From Salvelinus alpinus (lineage: Eukaryota; Chordata; Actinopteri; Salmoniformes; Salmonidae): DNA of 64,000 nt. The stretch is taken from the NCBI RefSeq assembly GCF_045679555.1, contig NC_092091.1, forward strand, positions 92,708,190 to 92,772,189, written 5' to 3'. The notes below the pieces were generated by a model. It had not been told where the DNA came from. It ran no database searches and saw only the letters and a program-made list of their open reading frames with translations. Of this stretch, positions 21,501 to 29,510 are shown one piece after another. Within the stretch, counting starts at the first letter, position 1. Each line of letters begins with the position of its first letter. A program made the position numbers and the translations under genes.

Positions 21501-22899
21501 CATACATCATCACCACATGAATACTCTTCTTCTGCATCTCTGATATCCTGTTTGAATTGTACTCTGTTCTGTATGCAGTAGGTAGGATAGAATACCTGTA
21601 TGTCTCTAGTAAGGAATTGTACTCCGTTCTGTATGGAGTAGGTAGTATAGAATACTTGTATGTCTCTAGTAATGAATTGTACTCCATTCTGTATGCAGTA
21701 GGTAGGATAGAATACCTGTATATCTCTAGTAATGAATTGTACTCCGTTCTGTATGCAGTAGGTAGTTTAGAATACTTGTATGTCTCTAGTAATGAATTGT
21801 ACTCCGTTCTGTATGCAGTAGGTAGGATAGAATACCTGTATGTCTCTAGTAAGGAATTGTACTCCGTTCTGTATGCAGTAGGTAGTATAGAATACTTGTA
21901 TGTCTCTAGTAATGAATTGTACTCCGTTCTGTATGCAGTAGGTAGGATAGAATACCTGTATATCTCTAGTAATGAATTGTACTCCGTTCTGTATGCAGTA
22001 GGTAGGATAGAATACCTGTATGTCTCTAGTAATGAATTGTACTCCGTTCTGTATGCAGTAGGTAGGATAGAATACCTGTATGTCTCTAGTAATGAACTTG
22101 GATAGTGCACCAGAACACAACAATATTGTTTAAATGTTGACTGCTTTATTAGGTCTTTGTCAGTCAATAACCTGTTTCTCCTACAGTGTGGATCATGGTG
22201 GAGAGTGCAGGCTGATATCAGGGCTGAGGAAATGTAAGTCTCTTCAATCCTAATTAACTGTGTATTCAGAACTATAGTAACATAGTAACTAATCAATACT
22301 TGTTCTGTACCTACAAAACAACATTTTATGTGAAGATGTGGTTTGATTATACTCTCCTTTTGTCTACAGATGCCTGTCATCTCACCCTGGACCCAAATAC
22401 AGCAAACCCAAACCTGATACTGTCTGAGGGGAACAGGAAGGTGACATGGGTGGAAGAGAAGCAGCATTATGAAGACCCTCCAGACAGATTTGACTGTCAT
22501 CCCCAAGTTCTCTGCAGAGAAGGCTTATCTGGATGTCGTTATTACTGGGAGGTGGAGATGGATGGTGACATGGCTGACATTGGTGTGGTGTACAAAGGAA
22601 TAAACAGGAAGGGAGATGAGGATGACAGTAGAATTGGAGCCAATAGGAAGTCCTGGAGTTTATACTGCTATGATAGTGGTTATTTATTTTGCCAAGCTGG
22701 AGTCAACAGATCCATCTCTGGTCCTGTTCCTAACAGAGTTGGAGTGTTTCTGGACTGGTCAGCTGGTACTTTGTCCTTCTATATTGTGTCCTCCTCTGGT
22801 ACACTGACACACCTTTACACAGAACACACCACATTCACTGAACCCCTCTATCCTGGGTTTGGGATTTCCTTCCTCAGTGACCCTGTGTCAGATAGATGA
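14925..22899 (+). CDS. Fish NLR receptor: repeat-FISNA-NACHT-LRR-B30.2
   Basis: Predicted spliced gene of about 1339 aa, exons 14925-15529, 15782-15948, 16050-17850, 17934-18107, 18245-18418, 18556-18729, 20664-20837, 21194-21367, 22187-22233 and 22370-22899. All junctions are GT-AG and the phase is kept throughout. Order: 13 N-terminal 15-aa repeats (residues 1-193), linker, FISNA (about 259-330), NACHT with Walker A GIAGIGKT (about 355) and Walker [11 protein letters not shown], helical region, five LRR exons, PRY-SPRY. Fish-expanded NLRs are cytosolic sensors whose NACHT binds ATP and drives oligomerisation; LRR and B30.2 are presumed ligand-facing. The same-strand FIIND-CARD exons downstream suggest an NLRP1-like gene, but the frame stops at 22897. 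Intron 6 carries a 1.86-kb TTAA element. The start is the first Met of the repeat exon; a 5' UTR exon upstream is likely (acceptor TATTGTAG just before 14898). Confidence 0.85.
15782..15948 (+). CDS. Exon 2: linker before FISNA
   Basis: A 167-nt exon between TTTTGTTCAG and the donor AA|GTAAGA. It completes the split Ser codon from exon 1 and encodes a Ser/Pro/Glu-rich linker (begins [15 protein letters not shown]). No domain. The phase into exon 3 (A|GT, Ser) fits. Confidence 0.75.
16050..17850 (+). CDS. Exon 3: FISNA-NACHT and helical domains
   Basis: A single 1801-nt exon, the usual size of the central exon of fish NLR genes, open throughout. Its N-terminal 70 residues ([18 protein letters not shown]... 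) match the FISNA region. Walker A GIAGIGKT is at nt 16340-16363 with Lys and Thr intact; Walker B with FDGLDES is at about 16561-16581; sensor-like WITSRPAA is at about 16700. Downstream, [17 protein letters not shown] is the conserved helical/winged-helix motif of NLRs. No frameshift or stop, so the nucleotide-binding core looks functional. Donor ACT|GTAAGT at 17851. Confidence 0.93.
17934..18729 (+). CDS. LRR exons 4-6 (three 174-nt repeats)
   Basis: Three exons, 17934-18107, 18245-18418 and 18556-18729, each exactly 174 nt (58 aa, two LRRs) with CTCTCCAG acceptors and GTGAGT donors. They contain the ribonuclease-inhibitor-type core [19 protein letters not shown]. The three exons and their introns are nearly identical, so the unit exon+intron (about 311 bp) was recently duplicated in tandem. 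All are symmetrical in phase, so any number of copies keeps the frame. Confidence 0.92.
18771..20629 (+). mobile_element. TTAA-flanked non-coding element T1 (in LRR intron)
   Basis: Bounded by TTAA at 18771-18774 and 20626-20629, with ends ACCTGTTGAGG and CTAGACAGGT that are inverted. TTAA target duplication is the hallmark of piggyBac-type transposition; no transposase frame is present, so it would be non-autonomous. The left end has the family landmark GCTCGTACAATATGCATATT; the right end has the palindrome GTTCCGCTAGCGGAAC. It lies in the intron between LRR exons 6 and 7, leaving the splice sites intact. Confidence 0.8.
20664..20837 (+). CDS. LRR exon 7
   Basis: 174 nt after GCCCTCTAG, encoding [16 protein letters not shown] ... 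[16 protein letters not shown], an LRR pair more diverged from exons 4-6. Donor GG|GTAAGT at 20838. The 3' part of the exon together with its donor is repeated twice downstream (next entry). Confidence 0.9.
20781..21065 (+). repeat. 95-bp triplication of exon-7 end with splice donor
   Basis: AGTTACACTGCTGTCT begins at 20781 (inside exon 7), 20876 and 20971. Each copy contains the last part of the exon, the donor GGGGTAAGTACAGC and about 37 bp of intron. Copies 2 and 3 carry donors but no acceptor of their own, so they are intronic decoys. Confidence 0.9.
21194..21367 (+). CDS. LRR exon 8
   Basis: 174 nt after TCTCTGTAG, encoding [18 protein letters not shown] ... [17 protein letters not shown]. 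Donor AA|GTAAGT. Last full LRR exon before the short exon leading to B30.2. Confidence 0.92.
21555..22096. repeat. 60-bp intronic tandem repeat, 9 copies
   Basis: Units GAATTGTACTCCGTTCTGTA + TGCAGTAGGTAGGATAGAAT + ACCTGTATGTCTCTAGTAAT. Because 60 is divisible by 3, both strands have long open frames (plus 182 aa, minus 340 aa); these are artefacts inside the intron between LRR exon 8 and the short exon. Confidence 0.96.
22187..22233 (+). CDS. Exon 9: short linker exon
   Basis: 47 nt between TTTCTCCTACAG and T|GTAAGT, encoding [16 protein letters not shown]. This short exon between the LRRs and B30.2 is typical of fish NLR genes. Phase matches both neighbours. Confidence 0.85.
22370..22899 (+). 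CDS. Exon 10: B30.2 (PRY-SPRY) domain and stop
   Basis: Starts after TTTTGTCTACAG. PRY begins [21 protein letters not shown] signatures are [21 protein letters not shown] and PLYPGFG. The frame ends DPVSDR then TGA at 22897-22899. A canonical donor AG|GTGAGT follows at 22915, 15 nt after the stop. In the neighbouring frame the sequence from TGTCAG (about 22886) to that donor is open (CQIDDQHIQ), so the stop may come from a small deletion in what was a longer or differently ending exon. B30.2 domains in fish NLRs are thought to take part in recognition. Confidence 0.9.
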
Positions 22900-22979
22900 C
22901 CAACACATTCAGAGGTGAGTCATATAGCAATGTTTTATTATTTGTTTTCCTCTGGAATCATTTCTATAATTAGATTATT

Positions 22980-24189
22980 AGTAGTGGTGTGTTTTAATGT
23001 GTTCTGTTAGACCTATAGTATGTTAGATTAGTAGTAGTAGTGTGGTTTAATGTGTTCTGTTGGACCTACAGACAGTTAGATTAGTAGTAGTAGTGGTGTG
23101 TTTCAATGTGTTCTGTTGGACCTACAGACAGTTAGATTAGTAGTAGTGGTGTGTTTTAATGTGTTCTGTTGGACCTACAGACAGTTAGATTAGTAGTAGT
23201 TATATTAGTAGTAGTTACAGTATATTAGTAGTATTGGTGTGTTTTAATGTGTTCTGTTGGACCTACAGTCAGTTAGATTAGTAGTAGTGGTGTGATTTAA
23301 TGTGTTCTAGTGGACCTACAGACAGTTAGATTAGTAGTAGTGGTGTGTTTTAATGTGTTCTGTTGGACCTACAGACAGTTAGATTAGTAGTAGTGGTGTG
23401 TTTTAATGTGTTCTGTTGGACCTACAGACAGTTAGATTAGTAGTAGTGGTGTGTTTTAATGTGTTCTGTTGGACCTACAGACAGTTAGATTAGTAGTAGT
23501 GGTGTGTTTTAATGTGTTTTGTTGGACCTACAGACAGTTAGATTAGTAGAAGTGGTGTGTTTTAATGTGTTCTGTTGGACCTACAGACAGTTAGATTAGT
23601 AGTAGTGGTGTGTTTTAATGTGTTCTGTTGGACCTACAGACAGTTAGATTAGTAGTAGTGGTGTGTTTTAATGTGTTCTGGTGGACCTACAGACAGTTAG
23701 ATTGGTAGTAGTGGTGTGTTTTAATGTGTTCTGTTGGACCTACAGACAGTTAGATTAGTAGTAGTTATATTAGTAGCAGTTATATTAGTAGTAGTTAGAT
23801 TAGTAGTAGTGGTGTGTTTTAATGTGTGCTGTTGGACCTACAGACTGTTAGATTAGTAGTAGTGGTGTGTTTTAATGTGTTCTGTTGGACCTACAGACTG
23901 TTAGATTAGTAGTAGTGGTGTGTTTTAATGTGTTCTGTTGGACCGACAGACAGTTAGATTAGTAGTAGTGGTGTGATTTAATGTGTTCTAGTGGACCTAT
24001 AGACAGTTCGATTAGAAGTAGTGGTTTGTTTTAATGTGTTCTGTTGGACCTACAGACAGTTAGATTAGTAGTAGTGGTGTGATTTAATGTGTTCTGTTGG
24101 ACCTACAGACCGTTAGATTAGTAGTAGTGGTGTGTTTTAATGTGTTCTGTTGGACCTACAGACAGTTAGATTAGTAGTAGTGGTGTGTT
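22980..24189. repeat. 53-bp intronic tandem repeat, about 20 copies
   Basis: Units of GTTAGATTAGTAGTAGTGGT + GTGTTTTAATGTGTTCTGTT + GGACCTACAGACA. Several partial units (TAGTAGTTATATTAG) interrupt it. Each unit ends in CTACAG, an acceptor-like triplet series. It lies just downstream of the B30.2 exon and is cut off on the right by a TTAA element. Confidence 0.95.
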
Positions 24190-26028
24190 TTAACTTCTAG
24201 TTCCTCCCAAACCCGGATCCGGGAGTACCCCCATCAGTAAAAAAGCTGACTAACATAGCCTAGCATAGCGTCACAAGTAAATACTAGCATCTAAATATCA
24301 TTAAATCACAAGTCCAAGACACCAGATGAAAGATACACATCTTGTGAATCCAGCCATCATTTCTGATTTTTAAAATGTTTTACAGGGAAGACACAATATG
24401 TAAATCTATTAGCTAACCACGTTAGCAAAAGACACCACTTTTTTTACTCCACCAGTTTTTTACTCCATCAGTAGCTATCACAATTTCGACCAAATAAAGA
24501 TATAAATAGCCACTAACCAAGAAACAACTTCATCAGATGACAGTCTGATAACATATTTATTGTATAGCATATGTTTTGTTAGAAAAATGTGCATATTTCA
24601 GGTATAAATCATAGTTTACCATTGCAGCCACCATCACAACTCTCACCAAAGCGACTAGAATAACTACAGAGAGCAACGTGTATTACCTAATTACTCATCA
24701 TAAAACATTTCTTAAAAATACACAGCGTACAGCAATTGAAAGACACAGATCTTGTGAATCCAGACAATATTTCAGATTTTCTAAGTGTTTTACAGCGAAA
24801 ACACAATATAGCGTTATATTAGCATACCACAATAGCAAACATCACAATAGCATTGATTCAAGCCAAACATAGCGATTACGTATAAACCACCAAAATATAT
24901 TAATTTTTTCACTAACCTTCTCAGAATTCTTCAGATGACAGTCCTATAACATCATATTACACAATGCATATAGAGTTTGTTCGAAAATTTGCATATTTAG
25001 CGGCACAAATCGTGGTTATACAATGAGAAAAGTAGCCAAGCTGCAAAGAAAATGTCAGGAGAAATCTTGGGAAAGGCACCTATTCTAATCGAAAACTATT
25101 CATAAACTTGACTAAAAAATACAAGTTGGACAGCAAATGAAAGATAAATTAGTTCTTAATGCAATCGCTGGGTTAGATTTTTAAAATTAACGTTACTTCA
25201 AGCATACAGCGTGCGCTAAAGCGAGACCGCACCGAAATTCATGGCGGAAATATTATTTAACATTTGTCAACATAAGTACGAATTAACAGCATAAAGACTG
25301 CTTACTATTAGCTGAGCTTCCATCAGAATCTTGGGCAAGGTGTCCTTTCTCCAGAACAATCGTCTTTGGGTTGAAAGATGTCCTCTTGTCCGGTCGAAAT
25401 AGCCGCTAATGTTAGCCACCAACTGGAGAGGTGTCCAACTCGTGAAAGCGCATGACAAAGAAATCCCAGAAAATCGCAATAAACTGCTATAAACTGCTAT
25501 AAGTCGGTTTAAATTAACTACCTTATGATGTCTTTAACACCTATAACGAATAAAAACATGACCGGAGATATAGAACTACTAAAACGAAAGCGTTTGCAGG
25601 ACGCCATTGTGATGTCTTCTTGCGCCAGGCGCACCGTTGAAAAGGACGGTACTTCCGTTCCACGGTCTTATATAAGGTCCCAGATTGCGCAATCCACTCC
25701 ATTCAAATTCTCCCCGCTTACTGACATCTAGAGGAAGACGTATGCAGTGCATGTAGCCCGATGGCTTACATGGGGACTTATAAACTGACCTAAGAACAGG
25801 GACCTCGATTTCTGAAATCTCACTCCCTGACAGGAAATGTGCTGCAGAATGAGTTCTGTTTCACTCAGAGAAATAATTCAAACGGTTTTAGAAACTAGAG
25901 AGTGTTTCCTATCCAATAGTAATAATAATATGCATATTGTATGAGCAAGAATTGAGTACGAGGCAGTTTAATTTGGGAACTCATTTTTACTAAGTCGAAA
26001 TGGCGCCCCCATAGGCTCAAGAAGTTAA
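24190..26028 (-). mobile_element. TTAA-flanked non-coding element T2
   Basis: TTAA at 24190-24193 and 26025-26028; ends CTTCTAGTTCC and CTCAAGAAG (inverted CTTCTNG). It contains the palindrome CCCGGATCCGGG 20 bp inside the left end and the landmark AATATGCATATTG near the right end, so it lies in minus orientation. The stretch 25267-25731 is nearly identical, inverted, to 41474-41938. No coding capacity. Confidence 0.8.
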
Positions 26029-27850
26029 CCTGTTATGGCTGCAGGGCGGTGCCGGTACACTTATGACAACAGCCCGTCCAAGTGCAGGGCGCGAAATTCA
26101 AAAGATATTTTTTAGAAATATTTAACTTTCACACATTAACAAGTCCAATACAGCAAATGAAAGATAAACATCTTGTGAATCCAGCCAACATGTCCGATTT
26201 TTATAATGTTTTACAGCGAAAACACCACGTATATTTATGTTAGCTCACCACCAAATACAAAAAAGGACAGACATTTTTCACAGCACAGGTAGCATGCACA
26301 AAACCAACCTAACTAACCAAGAACCAACCAAACTAACCAAGAAACAACTTCATCAGATGACAGTCTTATAACGTGTTATACAATAAATCTATGTTTTGTT
26401 CGAAAAATGTGCATATTTGAGGTATAAATCAGTTTTACATTGCAGCTACCATCACAGCTACCGTCACAAATAGCACCGAAGCAGCCAGAGTAATTACAGA
26501 CACCAACGTCAAATACCTAAATACTCATCATAAAACATTTCTGAAAAATACATGGTGTACAGCAAATTAAAGACAAACATCTTGTGAATCCAGCCAATAT
26601 TTCCGATTTCTTAAGTGTTTTACAACGAAAACACAATATAGCATTATATTAGCTTACCACAATAGCCAGAAACACAAGCCATTTACCAGCAGCAAAAGTT
26701 AGCGATCGTAGCAAACCAGCAAAAGATATATAATTTTTGACTAACCTTGATAAGCTTCATCAGAAGACAGTCCTATAACATCAGGTTATACATACACTTG
26801 TGTTTTGTTCGAAAATGTGCATATTTAGAGCTGAAATCAGTGGTTATACATTGTGCTAACGTAGCATCTTTTTCCCAGAATGTCCGGATATTTTTATGAC
26901 ACTCACCTATTCTGACCAAATAACTATTCATAAACGTTACTAAAAAATACATGTTGTATAGGAAATGATAGATACACTAGTTCTTAATGCAATCGCCGTG
27001 TTAGAATTCTAAAAATAACTTCATTACGACATCCAGCTTACGTTATAGCGAGAGAGTGCCCAAAATCTGGGCGCAAACTATTAGTAAACATGTTCCGACA
27101 GATATATGAAATAGCATCATAAATGGGTCCTACTTTTGTTGAGCTTCCATCAGAATGTTGTACAAGGGGTCCTTTGTCGGGAACAATCGTTGTTTGGTTT
27201 TAGAACGGCCTTTTTCCCTCTCGATTTAGCAACTTGCCAAGTGGCACGAATCTCTCCATCGTCAACAAACGGAAGAGAGCGGAACACGGCAAAACTCCCG
27301 AAAAAAATTCAATAATCTGATTAAACTATATTGAAAAAACATACTTTACGATGATATTGTCACATGTATCAAATAAAATCAAAGCCGGAGATATTAGTCG
27401 TCCATAACGTCAGCTTATCAGAAGGCAAATCCAGGTCCCTCCTCGCACTCTCCAGAAAACAGGAAACTGGTGACACGTCATGCCAAGAGCTATGATTCGA
27501 GTCCAGATCAAGTTACACACTCAATTTCTTCTCTCACTACTTGTCGACATCTAGTGGAAGACGTATGAAGTGCATCTAAACTAATAAATATCAAGGACTT
27601 TAATAGGCAGCCCCTAGAACAGTGCATAGATTTCAGATTTTCCACTTCCTGTCAGGAAGTTTGCTGCAAAAGGAGTTCTGTTTTACTCACAGATATAATT
27701 CAAACGGTTTCAGAAACTAGAGAGTGTTTTCTATCTAATAGTAATAATAATATGCATATTGTACGAGCAAGAATTGAGTACGAGGCCGTTTAAATTGGGC
27801 ACGATTTTCCCCCAAAGTGAAAACAGCGCCCTCTGTCCTCAACAGGTTAA
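26025..27850 (-). mobile_element. TTAA-flanked non-coding element T3, abutting T2
   Basis: TTAA at 26025-26028, shared with T2, and at 27847-27850; ends CCTGTTATGGCTGC and CCTCAACAGG. Minus orientation. Internally it repeats a module containing TCGAAAAATGTGCATATTT and AGATGACAGTCTTATAAC. Ends 32 bp before the 48-bp repeat exon. Confidence 0.8.
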
Positions 27851-27881
27851 TCAGTCTATCCTTCTGCTTTACCAACACCAG

Positions 27882-28165
27882 AGACCATGGTGGAGAGTGT
27901 TGGATCAAGCCTGGACCTGAGGACACCATAGACCATGGTGGAGAGTGTTGGATCAAGCCTGGACCTGAGAACACCAGAGACCATGGTGGAGATAGTTGTG
28001 TCAAGCCTGGACCTGAGAACACCAGAGACCATGGTGGAGAGAGTTGGATCAAGCCTGGACCTGAGAACACCAGAGACCATGGTGGAGAGTGTTGGATCAA
28101 GCCTGGACCTGAGAACACCAGAGACCATGGTGGAGAGTGTTGGATCAAGCCTGGACCTGAGAAAT
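27882..28165 (+). CDS. 48-bp coding-repeat exon before FIIND (in-frame stop)
   Basis: Six 48-bp units, each encoding ETMVESVGSSLDLRTP with small changes. Acceptor AACACCAG at 27881; donor AAT|GTGAGT at 28166. In the first unit GAG has become TAG (27929-27931), stopping the frame; from the Met at 27935 the remaining 77 codons are open and join in phase 0 to the DSTHW exon at 29511. Either translation of a separate FIIND-CARD protein starts at 27935, or this exon is broken by the nonsense change. Repeat homogeneity implies recent expansion. Confidence 0.55.
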
Positions 28166-28255
28166 GTGAGTGTTAACTGATTTTAATTGTTTTTAAAGGA
28201 AAATAGTTGTTAAGCGTTCATTATTCACAATCATGCTCTATTTTGTCTAAACAGA

Positions 28256-28500
28256 CTTAAAGGTAGAGTCAGCAATATGACGTAGAAGCACAAAGTAAAC
28301 AGCATAGTGGGTCAATTTCTACAACAACTGAGAGCGTTGGAGCACAAGGCTAAACTTCTCCGCTGTAAGAGAGTGAAGAGAACCCTTGCACATGGGCAGA
28401 TACTGTGTGTGACTGTGTGAGAGAGAAGTCAGGCATCTTGCTCATCACAATATCTGTGGTGCTGCTCGTACATCATCATTTAGCTGACTCTACCTTTAAG
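28256..28500. mobile_element. 245-bp MITE with perfect 18-bp TIRs
   Basis: CTTAAAGGTAGAGTCAGC at 28256-28273 is exactly reverse-complemented by GCTGACTCTACCTTTAAG at 28483-28500. Non-coding interior. A small non-autonomous DNA transposon in the intron before the FIIND exons; superfamily not assigned. Confidence 0.85.
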
Positions 28501-28750
28501 CTCTCATCCTAGGATCTACCAGAAATCAGATTCCCAACATCTACAAAATATGGACCAGAACGATGTTGTTTCCTGCTTCCACAAACATTAATTAATATAA
28601 CACTTATGTCAGATTATGGTATGCTAATGAGTGTACATTCTGAGACTGTTGCTCACTGATATTCATTTTTATTACAAGTCTATTTAATAATTATTAATTC
28701 ATTATTCGACAATATTGTCCATTTTAAATAACAACTACTTTTGACTTTAG

Positions 28751-28790
28751 GGATTCCTCAGAGTTGTAAGACCTGTGTGACCATGTTGAG
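28751..28790 (+). other. Possible 40-nt exon, phase does not fit
   Basis: GACTTTAG|GGATTCC ... TTGAG|GTAAGT has good splice signals on both sides. In every frame it either contains a stop or shifts the frame of the following DSTHW exon. It is therefore untranslated, skipped or decayed. Confidence 0.35.
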
Positions 28791-28840
28791 GTAAGTCATA
28801 ATGACAATTCTTACTTTTACATATCTGCAGGAGTCAGGCA

Positions 28841-29245
28841 CAGTCTCAAAGCCAGGTGTGTACCAACCAACCATTCATACTGGGATATAGGCAGTCCTGT
28901 GTTCTGCTTTAGTAATATAGACACAGTCTCAAAGCCAGGTGTGTACTGACCAACCATTCATACTGGGATATAGACAGTCCTGTGTTCTGCTTTAGTAATA
29001 TCAACACAGTCTCAAAGCCAGGTATGTCCTGACCAACCATTCATACTGGGATATAGACAGTCCTGTGTTCTGCTTTAGTAATATAAACACAGTCTCAAAG
29101 CCAGGTGTGTCCTGACCAACCATTCATACTGGGATATAGACAGTCCTGTGTTCTGCTTTAGTAATATAAACACTGTCTCAAAGCCAGGTGTGTACTGATC
29201 AACCATTCATACTGGGATATAGACAGTCCTGTGTTCTGCTTGTAG
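28841..29245. repeat. 83-bp intronic tandem repeat, 5 copies
   Basis: CAGTCTCAAAGCCAGG begins at 28841, 28924, 29007 and 29090, with a last variant at 29173. The unit also contains CATACTGGGATATAGACAGT. Non-coding. Confidence 0.93.
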
Positions 29246-29349
29246 GCATGCAGGATTTTAGCTGTTGTCATATTTTGTCATTAGACAGTTTAATTGATAA
29301 TTCACCAGCATTCCATGTAACATTGAATAAATACATTAGATTAGTTACT

Positions 29350-29478
29350 AATGGGCCAGTTTCCCAGACACAGATTAAGTCTAGTCCTGGACCTTAAAGA
29401 ACTTTCTATTGAAACTTCCATTGAGCATGCTTTTTAGTCCAGCACTAGACTCAATCTGTGTCCAGAAAACAAGCCCCA
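29350..29478. mobile_element. Small MITE with imperfect TIRs
   Basis: GACACAGATTAAGTCTAGTC (about 29368) is mirrored by GACTCAATCTGTGTCCAG (about 29447-29464), inside longer imperfect arms beginning GGGCCAGTTT and ending AACAAGCCC. Non-coding. Confidence 0.65.
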
Positions 29479-29510
29479 TATGTGTTACTGACATGCTTGT
29501 CCTTGTCCAG

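Noticed and set aside
21484-22506. 340-codon minus-strand frame
   Set aside because: Mostly the 60-bp intronic array, running antisense into the B30.2 exon.
25525-25731. 68-codon frame duplicated at 41474-41680
   Set aside because: Identical because both lie in TTAA elements T2 and T6; other copies do not keep it open.
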